Origin: Clostridia bacterium
GTDB lineage: Bacteria; Bacillota; Clostridia; Christensenellales; Aristaeellaceae
Assembly: GCA_017470945.1 (NCBI GenBank)
Contig: JAFUXH010000020.1
Coordinates: 1 to 44,854, forward strand
DNA length: 44,854 nucleotides
Direction of reading: 5' to 3'
Each line of letters starts with the position of its first letter. The first letter of the stretch is position 1. The notes below the pieces were generated by a model. The model saw only the letters and a program-made list of their open reading frames with translations. It made no database searches and was not told where the DNA came from. Made by a program: the position numbers and the translations under genes. Of this stretch, positions 23,915-31,282 are shown piece by piece.

Positions 23915-25648
23915 GTGAAGCTGATCCTGAGATATATGCGCAAATACCGCGGCGTGGTATATGGCACGGTGGCGCTGAAGCTGCTGGCCACGCTGACCGA
24001 GCTGCTGATCCCCTACGTGATGGAGCATTTGCTGGACAACGTGGCCCCCCAGCAGCAGCTGGCCCCGGTGGTCGTATGGGGCCTGTCGATGATCGCGCTG
24101 GCGGCGCTGGCCCGGGTTTTCAACGTGCGGGCCAACCGGGAAAGCGTGCGGGTATCGAAGGAATGCGCCTATGAAATACGGCGGGATCTGTTTCAAAAAA
24201 CCCTATCCCTCTCCGGGAGGCAAACCGACCAGGTGGGCCTGCCCTCCCTGACCTCCCGCATGACGGCGGATTCCTATAACGTGCAAAATTTCATCCGCGC
24301 CATTCAGACCATGGGCATCCGCGCCCCCATCATGCTGGTGGGCGGCATCGCCATCACCCTGACCATGGACGTGGGGCTGGCCTCCATCCTGTGCGTGATG
24401 GCCCCCGTCATGATCGTGGTGATCATGACGGTATCCCGCCGGGGCATCCCCCTGTACGACGGCGTGCAGCAGAGCGTGGACGACATCGTGCGCATCATGC
24501 GGGAAAACATCACCGGCATCCGGGTGGTGAAGGCCCTTTCCCGGGAGAAGCACGAGCGAAATCGCTTCGCCCGCGCCAACGACACCATGGCCCGGCGGGA
24601 TCGGAAGGCCGGCGTGGTGATGGCCCTGCCCGGGCCGCTGATCACCCTGGCGCTGAACATCGGGCTGACGCTGGTCGTGATCATCGGGGCCCGGCGGGTC
24701 AACGCGGGCGTGACCCAGCCCGGGGTGATCCTGGCCTTTTTGACGTATTTCAATATGATCCTGATGGGCGTGATGGGCCTGAACCGCATTTTCATGATGC
24801 TCAGCAAGGCCAACGCCTCCGCCAACCGCATCCAAACGGTGATCGACGCGGAGGAGGATTTGACCCCCATTCCCGAAAGCCAAGCCGCCCGCAGCAGCCG
24901 GGCGGGCAGCATCGTGTTCGACCACGTGTCCTTCTCCTACACCGGCAAAACAGGGGAGGAGCAATTGGCCCTCAAGGATATCGATTTCACCCTGCCCGCC
25001 GGCGGCAGCCTGGGCATCATCGGCCCCACGGGGTGCGGCAAAACCACCGTGATCAACCTGCTCATGCGCTTTTACGACGCCACCCAGGGGGCCGTGCTGG
25101 TCAACGGCAAGGATGTTCGCGCCTGGGATAAAAACGCGCTGCGGCGGCAATTCGGCGTGGTGTTTCAAAACGACGCGGTGTTTGCCGATACCCTGACGGA
25201 AAACATCGGCTTTGGCCGCGGCATGACCGCCGAACAGATCGAAAAGGCCGCCCGGGAGGCCCAGGCCTTCGATTTCATTCGCCAGTATGCCGATGGCTTC
25301 GACCATCGCGCCGACATCCGGGGCGCCAATTTTTCCGGCGGCCAGCGGCAGCGCCTGCTGCTGAGCCGGGCCCTGGCGGGAGATCCGGCCATTTTGATCC
25401 TGGACGACGCCTCCAGCGCCCTGGATTACCGCACCGACGCCCATTTGCGCCGGGCCATCCAGGAGGGGCACCGGGATACCACCACCATCATCATCGCCCA
25501 GCGGATCAGCTCCATCATGAATCTGGATCACATCCTGGTGCTGGACGACGGGCGCATTCTGGGCCAGGGCACCCATCAGGAATTGATGCGCACCTGCCCG
25601 CAGTACGCCGAAATCTATCAAACGCAAATGGGAGAGGAGGACGCGTGA
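23915..25648 (+). CDS. ABC exporter half-transporter with degenerate catalytic site
   Basis: A 577-residue type IV ABC exporter subunit, with six membrane helices in the first 300 residues and a nucleotide-binding domain from about 335. Walker A is GPTGCGKT (near 370) and the signature is FSGGQRQR (near 473). Walker B reads ILILDDASSALD, with Asp498 where the catalytic Glu should be. This is the arrangement of the degenerate-site subunit of heterodimeric exporters such as TM287/288 and BmrCD, which expel drugs, lipids or peptides. GTG start, with AAAGGA about 12 bases upstream. The partner gene begins 4 bases after its stop. The substrate is unknown. Confidence 0.9.
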   Translation: MKLILRYMRKYRGVVYGTVALKLLATLTELLIPYVMEHLLDNVAPQQQLAPVVVWGLSMIALAALARVFNVRANRESVRVSKECAYEIRRDLFQKTLSLSGRQTDQVGLPSLTSRMTADSYNVQNFIRAIQTMGIRAPIMLVGGIAITLTMDVGLASILCVMAPVMIVVIMTVSRRGIPLYDGVQQSVDDIVRIMRENITGIRVVKALSREKHERNRFARANDTMARRDRKAGVVMALPGPLITLALNIGLTLVVIIGARRVNAGVTQPGVILAFLTYFNMILMGVMGLNRIFMMLSKANASANRIQTVIDAEEDLTPIPESQAARSSRAGSIVFDHVSFSYTGKTGEEQLALKDIDFTLPAGGSLGIIGPTGCGKTTVINLLMRFYDATQGAVLVNGKDVRAWDKNALRRQFGVVFQNDAVFADTLTENIGFGRGMTAEQIEKAAREAQAFDFIRQYADGFDHRADIRGANFSGGQRQRLLLSRALAGDPAILILDDASSALDYRTDAHLRRAIQEGHRDTTTIIIAQRISSIMNLDHILVLDDGRILGQGTHQELMRTCPQYAEIYQTQMGEEDA

Positions 25649-25651
25649 GCC

Positions 25652-27418
25652 ATGCCGCCCATCGTACATGGAAGTAAGCCCAAAAACGCCCGGGGCGCGC
25701 TGCGCCGCCTGCTATCCTACGTGGCCCGGTATCGCTTTCCCCTGCTGGCAGCCGTGGCCATGAGCTTCATCAGCAACATCCTGGCCCTGCTGGGCCCCAG
25801 CCTGGCCGGATCGGCCATTAACGAAGCGGCCGCCGGGGCGGGCCGGGTGAATTTCGACCGGGTGTGGTATTTCGCCTCTCGGATGCTGCTGTGCTATGTT
25901 TCTTCCTCCCTGATCACCATCGCCATCAACGTGATCATGATGCACGTGAGCAAGCGCATCGCCCAGAACCTGCGGGGGGATATTTTTGAAAAGCTGCTGC
26001 GCATGCCCGTGGGCTTTTTTGACCGCCACGCCGCGGGCGACCTGATCAGCCGCGCCAGCTACGATGTAGACGTGATTTCCACCAGCCTGGGCACCGATAT
26101 CGTGCAGATCCTCACCAGCGCCGTCACCATCGTGGGGTCGCTGGTGATGATGATCACTATTTCCCCGCCCCTGTCGCTGGTGGTGCTGGTCACGATCCCG
26201 GTGTCGGTCAGCTACGCCGTGTGGATGCGCAAAAAGACCCGGCCCCGCTTCGCCCGCCGGTCCCGCAGCTACGGGGCCATGAACGGCTTTGTGGAGGAAA
26301 TGTTCTCCGGCCAGAAAACCATCCAGGCCTACGCCTACGAGCCCCACGCCAACGGCCGCTTCGAGCAGGTGAACGGCGAAGCCGCCGACGCGTACTTCGA
26401 CGCCGATTATTACGGCTGCACCATCGGCCCCACCATGGGGGCCATCAACAACGTGTCGCTGGGCCTGGTATCCACCTTGGGGGCGGTGCTGTACATGCTG
26501 GGCAGCGTCACCCTGGGGCAGATTTCCTCCTTCGTGCTCTATTCCCGGCGCTTCTCCGGCCCCATCAACGAGATCGCCAACATGATCAGCGATATCTTTT
26601 CCGCCCTGTCGGCGGCGGAAAGGGTGTTTGATTTGCTGGATCAGGAGGAGGAGGGGGCCGACGCCCCCGACGCCCGGCGGCTGGACCAGGTGATGGGCGA
26701 CGTGGCGCTGGATCACGTGGCGTTTGGCTACACGCCCGATAAAATCGTGCTCAAGGATCTGAGCCTGAAGGCCGACGCCGGCCGCCTGATCGCCATCGTG
26801 GGCCCCACCGGCGCGGGCAAAACCACCATCATCAACCTGCTGATGCGCTTTTACGACCCAAACAGCGGCGAAATCCGGGTGGATGATGACAACATCCGCC
26901 GCTTCACCCGATCCAGCCTGCGCAGCGCCTACGCCATGGTGCTGCAGGATACCTGGGTGTTCCGCGGCACCATCTATGACAACATCGCCTACGGCAAGGA
27001 AAACGCCGCCATGGAAGAGGTAGTGGCCGCCGCCAAGGCCGCCCACATCCACTCCTTCATCATGCGCCTGCCCGACGGCTATCAAACCGTCATCAGCGAG
27101 GATGGCGGCAATATTTCCAAGGGCCAGAAGCAAATGCTCACCATCGCCCGGGCCATGCTGTACGACGCCCATATGCTGATCCTGGACGAGGCCACCAGCA
27201 ACGTCGATACCGGCACCGAGCGGCAGATCCAGGCCGCCATGCGCCGCCTGATGGCGGGCAAAACCTGCTTTGTGATCGCCCACCGGCTCAGCACCATTCA
27301 GCACGCCGACTGCATCCTGGTGGTCAACCAGGGCGACGTGGTGGAGCAAGGCACCCACGAAGAATTGATGCAGGCCAGGGGCTTCTACCACCAGCTGTAC
27401 ACCGCGCAGTTCCAATAA
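25652..27418 (+). CDS. ABC exporter half-transporter, catalytic partner
   Basis: A 588-residue ABC exporter subunit, six membrane helices then an ATPase domain. Walker A is GPTGAGKT and Walker B is MLILDEATSNVD with the catalytic Glu513 present. The signature is degenerate, ISKGQKQ (488-494), instead of LSGGQ. Paired with the upstream subunit, this gives one competent ATP site (this Walker B with the upstream FSGGQ) and one degenerate site, as in known asymmetric heterodimers. GGAGAGGAGG lies about 12 bases upstream of the ATG. After its stop the sequence runs into a long hairpin array rather than a simple terminator. Confidence 0.91.
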   Translation: MPPIVHGSKPKNARGALRRLLSYVARYRFPLLAAVAMSFISNILALLGPSLAGSAINEAAAGAGRVNFDRVWYFASRMLLCYVSSSLITIAINVIMMHVSKRIAQNLRGDIFEKLLRMPVGFFDRHAAGDLISRASYDVDVISTSLGTDIVQILTSAVTIVGSLVMMITISPPLSLVVLVTIPVSVSYAVWMRKKTRPRFARRSRSYGAMNGFVEEMFSGQKTIQAYAYEPHANGRFEQVNGEAADAYFDADYYGCTIGPTMGAINNVSLGLVSTLGAVLYMLGSVTLGQISSFVLYSRRFSGPINEIANMISDIFSALSAAERVFDLLDQEEEGADAPDARRLDQVMGDVALDHVAFGYTPDKIVLKDLSLKADAGRLIAIVGPTGAGKTTIINLLMRFYDPNSGEIRVDDDNIRRFTRSSLRSAYAMVLQDTWVFRGTIYDNIAYGKENAAMEEVVAAAKAAHIHSFIMRLPDGYQTVISEDGGNISKGQKQMLTIARAMLYDAHMLILDEATSNVDTGTERQIQAAMRRLMAGKTCFVIAHRLSTIQHADCILVVNQGDVVEQGTHEELMQARGFYHQLYTAQFQ

Positions 27419-27457
27419 AACGCGCGCCAAAGGAATGATCGCTTTGCGCAAATGAAA

Positions 27458-27738
27458 AGCCCCGTCATACGACGAGGCTCAGAGCATCGACAAACCCCAG
27501 GGATGCATCGAAGCGACCACAGTCCCTTCGATTTCATTCCGCAGGCGGCGGCGTGTACGTCGCCGAGGAAGCGGCTGAAAGCCGCTTCCGCTATCCATTT
27601 CCGGCCGCGAAAATCGGGTTTTTGGCCTCCTTGGAGGGCGAAAACCCATTTTTGCAGGAAATGGATGTTCCGAATCAAAGCGGAATCCTGATTCCACTTT
27701 GATTCGCAGGTTGTCGAAAACACTTTTTCGACAACCTG
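27458..27738 (+). other. Array of large hairpins of unknown function
   Basis: No gene is visible in 27419-27856. The stretch holds five inverted repeats in a row: 27458-27479 (AGCC.CGTC type); 27567-27589 (10-bp perfect stem, GGAAGCGGCT); 27593-27666 (outer arms ATCCATTTCC and GGAAATGGAT, with a nested second stem pairing GCGAAAAT and GGGTTTT with their complements); 27671-27706 (17-bp arms, one mismatch); and 27707-27738 (14-bp perfect arms, loop CACT). The last two abut directly, and a terminator follows. It could be a processed non-coding RNA, an mRNA 3' stabiliser or a cluster of palindromic repeats. Confidence 0.65.
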
Positions 27739-27782
27739 AAGGGGAACGCAATTCATCGCGGTCCCCTTCCTGCTTTTTTTCC
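27739..27782 (+). terminator. Terminator at the end of the hairpin array
   Basis: AAGGGGA and TCCCCTT (7-bp stem, 27739-27745 and 27762-27768), then a run of seven T residues at 27774-27780. Confidence 0.72.
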
Positions 27783-27791
27783 GCTTTTCCA

Positions 27792-27819
27792 TTGAAAAAA
27801 CCCCGGAATATGATATAAT
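27792..27819 (+). promoter_or_regulatory. Promoter of the thrH-like gene
   Basis: -35 TTGAAA (27792-27797), 16-base spacer, extended -10 TGATATAAT (27811-27819). Confidence 0.75.
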
Positions 27820-27856
27820 CCAAATGATAGGATCTGATCAGGGAAGGAGAAAACCC

Positions 27857-28459
27857 ATGAATATCGTTTGTTTGGATTTGGAAGGCGTGCTGGTGCCGGA
27901 AATCTGGATCGCTTTTTCCCAGGCCAGCGGCATTCCTGAATTGAAGCGTACCACCCGGGACGAGCCCGATTACAACAAGCTGATGAACTGGCGGCTGGGC
28001 ATTTTGAAGGAGCACGGTTTGGGCCTGAACGAGATCCGCGCCACCATTGAAAAGATCGACCCCATGCCCGGGGCCCGGGAATTCCTGGATGAACTGCGCG
28101 CGCTGACCCAGGTGATCATCCTCAGCGACACCTTCACCCAGTTCGCGTCGCCCCTCATGAAAAAGCTGGGCTGGCCCACCATCTTCTGCAACACCCTGGA
28201 GGTGGCGGCAGACGGCACGGTGACCGGCTTTAAAATGCGGGCGGAAAAATCCAAGCTGGTGACGGTGAAGGCCCTGCAATCCATCGGCTACGATACCATC
28301 GCCGCCGGCGACAGCTATAACGATTTGGCCATGATCCAGGCCAGCAAGGCGGGCTTCCTGTTCCGCAGCACGGAACAGATCAAGCATGATTATCCGGATT
28401 TGCCCGCCTACGAGGAATACGGCGACCTGCTCAGCGCCATCAAGGCCGCGCTGAACTGA
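27857..28459 (+). CDS. thrH: ThrH-type phosphoserine phosphatase/homoserine phosphotransferase
   Basis: A 200-residue HAD-family enzyme. In Pseudomonas, ThrH dephosphorylates phosphoserine and can pass the phosphate to homoserine, linking serine and threonine synthesis. The first 50 residues are closely ThrH-like: CLDLEGVLVPEIWIAFSQAS, then TTRDEPDYNKLMNWRLGIL. Motif I is DLEG (Asp7, Glu9), motif II is VIILSDTF and motif IV is AAGDSYNDLAMI. The start at 27857 follows AAGGAG by 8 bases; an earlier ATG at 27824 lacks one. It has its own promoter and terminator, so it is a single-gene unit. The bifunctional activity is assumed from family resemblance; simple phosphoserine phosphatase is the safer reading. 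Confidence 0.85.
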   Translation: MNIVCLDLEGVLVPEIWIAFSQASGIPELKRTTRDEPDYNKLMNWRLGILKEHGLGLNEIRATIEKIDPMPGAREFLDELRALTQVIILSDTFTQFASPLMKKLGWPTIFCNTLEVAADGTVTGFKMRAEKSKLVTVKALQSIGYDTIAAGDSYNDLAMIQASKAGFLFRSTEQIKHDYPDLPAYEEYGDLLSAIKAALN

Positions 28460-28481
28460 TCCCCAGCACGTTCCCATGATC

Positions 28482-28520
28482 CCGCCGCGCATGATTCACA
28501 AAAGCGCGGCGGTTTCTTTC
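28482..28520 (+). terminator. Terminator of the thrH-like gene
   Basis: CCGCCGCGC and GCGCGGCGG form a 9-bp perfect stem (28482-28490, 28504-28512), followed by TTTCTTTC. Confidence 0.85.
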
Positions 28521-28627
28521 TCCCCCGCGTCGCGGGATAACCCATAAGGCGCCGGCGCGCCGGTTGACCGCAGAAGCGAGGATTTGTCGAAAACGCCTGA
28601 AAAGAGAAACTTTTTTGCATTTTTCCG

Positions 28628-28656
28628 TTGACAGGGCAATGGGAATGTGTTATGAT
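28628..28656 (+). promoter_or_regulatory. Promoter of the lacI-type/maltodextrin operon
   Basis: -35 TTGACA (28628-28633), 17-base spacer, -10 TATGAT (28651-28656). The composite operator starts 11 bases after the -10 box. Confidence 0.85.
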
Positions 28657-28666
28657 ACATACGATT

Positions 28667-28691
28667 GGAAACGTTTCCGATAACGTTACCG
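28667..28691. promoter_or_regulatory. Composite LacI-family operator, copy 1
   Basis: A perfect palindrome GGAAACGTTTCC (28667-28678) is followed at once by a second palindrome-like block, GATAACGTTACCG (28679-28691). The matching site at 34950-34974 shares 21 of 25 bases. Placed downstream of the -10 box, it would repress the regulator and the genes after it. Confidence 0.8.
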
Positions 28692-28710
28692 AAAATACCG
28701 GGAGGCTGTT

Positions 28711-29721
28711 ATGAAAATCTATACCATCCGGGACATAGCCGATCTGGCCGGCGTCAGCGTGACGACGGTATCCCGGGTGCTGAATAACCGCCCGGACGTA
28801 AGCAAAGAAACCCAGGAAAAGGTGCAGCGGGTGATGGCGGAATGCCATTTTGTGGGCAACGCCAACGCACGGGGCCTGAAGCAGGCCGACGGCGATATGG
28901 TGGCCATCATCATCCGGGGGCGGCAGAACCCGTTTCTGAGCTCCCTGGCGGAGGAAATGCTGCAGCAGGCCTACGATATGAAGGCGGCGTTCATCACCGA
29001 ATATATCGACGAGCAGGCCGATGAATTCCGCCACGCCCTGATGCTGACCCACAGCCGCCGGGTCACCGGGCTGATTTTCGTGGGCAGCCGGATCGACGAA
29101 AGGTGCCGGGTGCTGGATGGGGTCAATATCCCCATGGTGTTCACCACCGTGAGCACCCAGGATACGCCCATGGCCCGCGCCGCCAGCGTGTCGATGGACG
29201 ACCGGGCCATGGCCTGCGCCGCCGTGGAAGCGCTGATCGCCCGGGGATGCCGGAAAATTGCCGTGTTCGGCGGCGACTACCTGGGCACAGACAGCCCGGC
29301 CCTGCGCGCCATGGGGGCCAAGGAGGCGCTGCTTCGCCACAGCGTGGCCTTCGACGTCAATTGTTACGTGAAAACCCGCTTCACCCTGCCGGATGCCCAC
29401 GCCGTGGCTCTGCCCTTTTTCCGCAGCCACCCCGATATCGACGCCGCCTTCTGCATGAGCGATCTGGTGGCGCTGGGGGTGATCCGGGCGCTGCACGACC
29501 TGGGCAAATCGGTGCCGGGGGACGTGAGCGTCATCGGGGTGGACGGCATCGAGGTGGGCCGGTATACGACGCCCCGTCTGTCCACCATCGAGCAGCCGGT
29601 GACCGAAATCGCCCGGCAAAGCGTGCAGGTGCTTTCCGATATGATGGAAAACGGCGCGCCGGCCCGGCATATCACCCTGCAGGGCGCCCTGCGGCTGACC
29701 GAATCGGTGCGGGCAGAATGA
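28711..29721 (+). CDS. LacI-family regulator of alpha-glucan use
   Basis: A 336-residue repressor. The N-terminal helix-turn-helix and hinge read YTIRDIADLAGVSVTTVSRV followed by LNNRPDVSKETQEKV (residues 4-38). The remainder is a periplasmic-binding-protein-like sugar domain, with IPMVFTT, GCRKIAVFGGDY, SDLVALGVIRAL and DVSVIGVDGIEVGRY. It is complete. GGGAGGC lies upstream of the ATG. It heads the operon with the solute-binding protein, MalF, MalG and MsmX-type genes, and a near-identical operator lies before the amylase-malQ-glgP operon. By position and family it is the maltodextrin-responsive repressor of both. Its DNA site resembles a catabolite-control (cre) site, but it lacks adjacent CcpA hallmarks such as hpr genes. 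Confidence 0.9.
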   Translation: MKIYTIRDIADLAGVSVTTVSRVLNNRPDVSKETQEKVQRVMAECHFVGNANARGLKQADGDMVAIIIRGRQNPFLSSLAEEMLQQAYDMKAAFITEYIDEQADEFRHALMLTHSRRVTGLIFVGSRIDERCRVLDGVNIPMVFTTVSTQDTPMARAASVSMDDRAMACAAVEALIARGCRKIAVFGGDYLGTDSPALRAMGAKEALLRHSVAFDVNCYVKTRFTLPDAHAVALPFFRSHPDIDAAFCMSDLVALGVIRALHDLGKSVPGDVSVIGVDGIEVGRYTTPRLSTIEQPVTEIARQSVQVLSDMMENGAPARHITLQGALRLTESVRAE

Positions 29722-29772
29722 ACGCACTCAACACGGGGAACCGTGTGAGAAATAAAAAGGAGGAACCATCCA

Positions 29773-30978
29773 ATGAAAAAGATCCTTGCTCTGATCATGG
29801 CTGTGGCCATGATGCTGTCCCTGGCTTCCTTTGCCGCGGCCGAAGGCTACGACGGGGAAATCAAAATCTGGGTGGCGGAAGCGACCGTGGAATTCACCCA
29901 GGCCCAGGTGGAAGCCTTCAAGGCTGCCCATCCTGAATACGCCAACATGACCGTGGACGTCGCGCCCGTGGGCGAAGGCGACGCCGCCAACAACGTGATC
30001 ACCGACGTGGAAGCCGCCGCTGATATCTTCGGCTTCGCGCAGGACCAGCTGGCCCGTCTGGTGGCCGCCAACGCCCTGATGGACGTGGAACCCGCCAACG
30101 CCGAAGTAGTCGCCGCTGAAAACGACGCCGGCTCCGTGGCCGCCGTGACCCTGGGCGGCACCATGTACGCCTACCCCATGACCAGCGACAACGGCTACTT
30201 CCTGTACTATGACAAGTCCGTCGTCACCGATCCCTCCACCCTGGAGCAGGTGATCGCCGACTGCGAAGCCGCCGGCAAGAACCTGTACTTCGAAATCAAC
30301 TCCGGCTGGTATCAGACCGCCTTCTTCTTCGGCGCCGGCTGCACCCTGACCTATGACACCGACGATCAGGGCGCCATCGTGAGCATCAACTGCGACTACG
30401 CCTCCGATAACGGCGTGAAGGCCCTGAAGGCCATGATCAACCTGGCCAAGAGCTCCGCCTTCAAGAACGGCTCCTCCGTGTCCGCCGGCTCCGACATCGG
30501 CGCCATCGTGGACGGCACCTGGGACGCCGCTTCCGCGCAGCAGGCCTTTGGCGACAATTACGCCGCCGTGAAGCTGCCCACCGCGGACGGCTTCCAGCTG
30601 GGCGGCTTCGGCGGCTTCAAAATGCTGGGCGTGAAGCCCCAGACTGACGAAAACAAGATGGCTGCCTGCGACGCGCTGGCCGCTTACCTGGCTTCCGGCG
30701 AAGTGCAGCTGGCCCGTTTCGAGGCCGTGCAGTGGGGCCCCTCCAACCTGGCTGCCAAGTCCAGCGAAGCCGTGCAGGCCAACGCCGCTTTGGCCGCTCT
30801 GGCCGATCAGCTGGCCTTCGCCGTGCCTCAGGGCCAGTATCCCGGTGAATATTGGTCTCTGGCCACCGGCCTGGGCGACGATGTAATCGCCGGCAAGTAC
30901 AACGACGCGGACGACGCCACGCTGCTGGCCGTGCTGCAGAACTTCCAGGATACCGCCGCTTCCTACGTGACCAAGTAA
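29773..30978 (+). CDS. Maltose/maltodextrin-type solute-binding protein
   Basis: A 401-residue binding protein of the MalE class, delivering maltodextrins to the downstream permeases. Its signal peptide (MKKILALIMAVAMMLSLASF, ending AAA before EGYDG) lacks a lipobox Cys, as in the other binding protein of this window. The mature start EIKIWVAEATVEFTQAQVEAF and the later AYPMTSDNGYFLYYDKSVV, NSGWYQTAFFFGAG and GTWDAASAQQAF blocks are MalE-like. AAGGAGGAACC precedes the ATG. It is 51 bases after the lacI-type gene with no promoter between them, only a small hairpin (ACACGG/CCGTGT), so it reads from the lacI-type promoter. Codon bias is strong. A terminator-like hairpin follows before malF. Confidence 0.87.
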   Translation: MKKILALIMAVAMMLSLASFAAAEGYDGEIKIWVAEATVEFTQAQVEAFKAAHPEYANMTVDVAPVGEGDAANNVITDVEAAADIFGFAQDQLARLVAANALMDVEPANAEVVAAENDAGSVAAVTLGGTMYAYPMTSDNGYFLYYDKSVVTDPSTLEQVIADCEAAGKNLYFEINSGWYQTAFFFGAGCTLTYDTDDQGAIVSINCDYASDNGVKALKAMINLAKSSAFKNGSSVSAGSDIGAIVDGTWDAASAQQAFGDNYAAVKLPTADGFQLGGFGGFKMLGVKPQTDENKMAACDALAAYLASGEVQLARFEAVQWGPSNLAAKSSEAVQANAALAALADQLAFAVPQGQYPGEYWSLATGLGDDVIAGKYNDADDATLLAVLQNFQDTAASYVTK

Positions 30979-30986
30979 TCAAACCC

Positions 30987-31025
30987 AAAGGGGCTGGGGG
31001 CCCATGGCCTTCAGCCCCCTTTTTG
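30987..31025 (+). terminator. Terminator-like hairpin between binding protein and malF-type gene
   Basis: AAAGGGGCTG pairs with CAGCCCCCTTT, followed by a five-T run. As no promoter is evident before the permease gene, it probably acts as a partial terminator, keeping binding protein levels above those of the permeases. Confidence 0.75.
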
Positions 31026-31046
31026 TGGGTGATCCGGGGTGAAAAC

Positions 31047-31237
31047 GCCGCTTTCGCCTCGCACGGAAGCGGCAAAAACGCAGAGGCGGATATCGTTCGC
31101 CGGGCCGATCGCGCCGGGCGAAACGCTTCGTTTTCCGCGGGCGGACGATATCCGTCCCTGCGTAGGCGGCAGCAGCGCCGCCTGCATCCCATCGGCCGGC
31201 GGGGAGGCGCGCAAAAGCGCCGCGCCGGGGCCGACAA
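31047..31237 (+). ncRNA. Structured 5' leader before the malF-type gene (candidate RNA element)
   Basis: About 190 bases without a gene, made of consecutive stems. GCCGCTT/AAGCGGC at 31047-31073. A long stem has arms 31079-31096 and 31145-31162 (18 positions; one wobble, one mismatch) closing a 48-base inner region that can fold again (TTCGCC/GGCGAA). AGGCGGC/GCCGCCT lies at 31164-31183, then a GGCGC/GCGCC hairpin near 31205. The stems do not match any riboswitch I can name. Possible roles are mRNA stabilisation, an attenuator or a novel ligand-binding leader. GC-rich repeats of this type may also fold by chance, so the call is tentative. Confidence 0.4.
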
Positions 31238-31282
31238 TCGGATGATCCAGGGTCGCGCAAAAGATAGAGGAGGTGGATGCGC

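Noticed and set aside
27479-28492. 337-codon open frame antisense to the thrH-like gene and hairpin array
   Set aside because: It crosses several strong inverted repeats and a terminator and opposes a well-supported gene.
28667-28678. GGAAACGTTTCC as a CcpA cre site
   Set aside because: It resembles cre only loosely, and the matching site at 34950 and the adjacent LacI-type gene make a local operator more likely. CcpA cannot be fully excluded.
31079-31162. Leader stem as a T-box or a known riboswitch
   Set aside because: I see no T-box consensus or other aptamer core, and the downstream genes are sugar permeases, so no known class is claimed.
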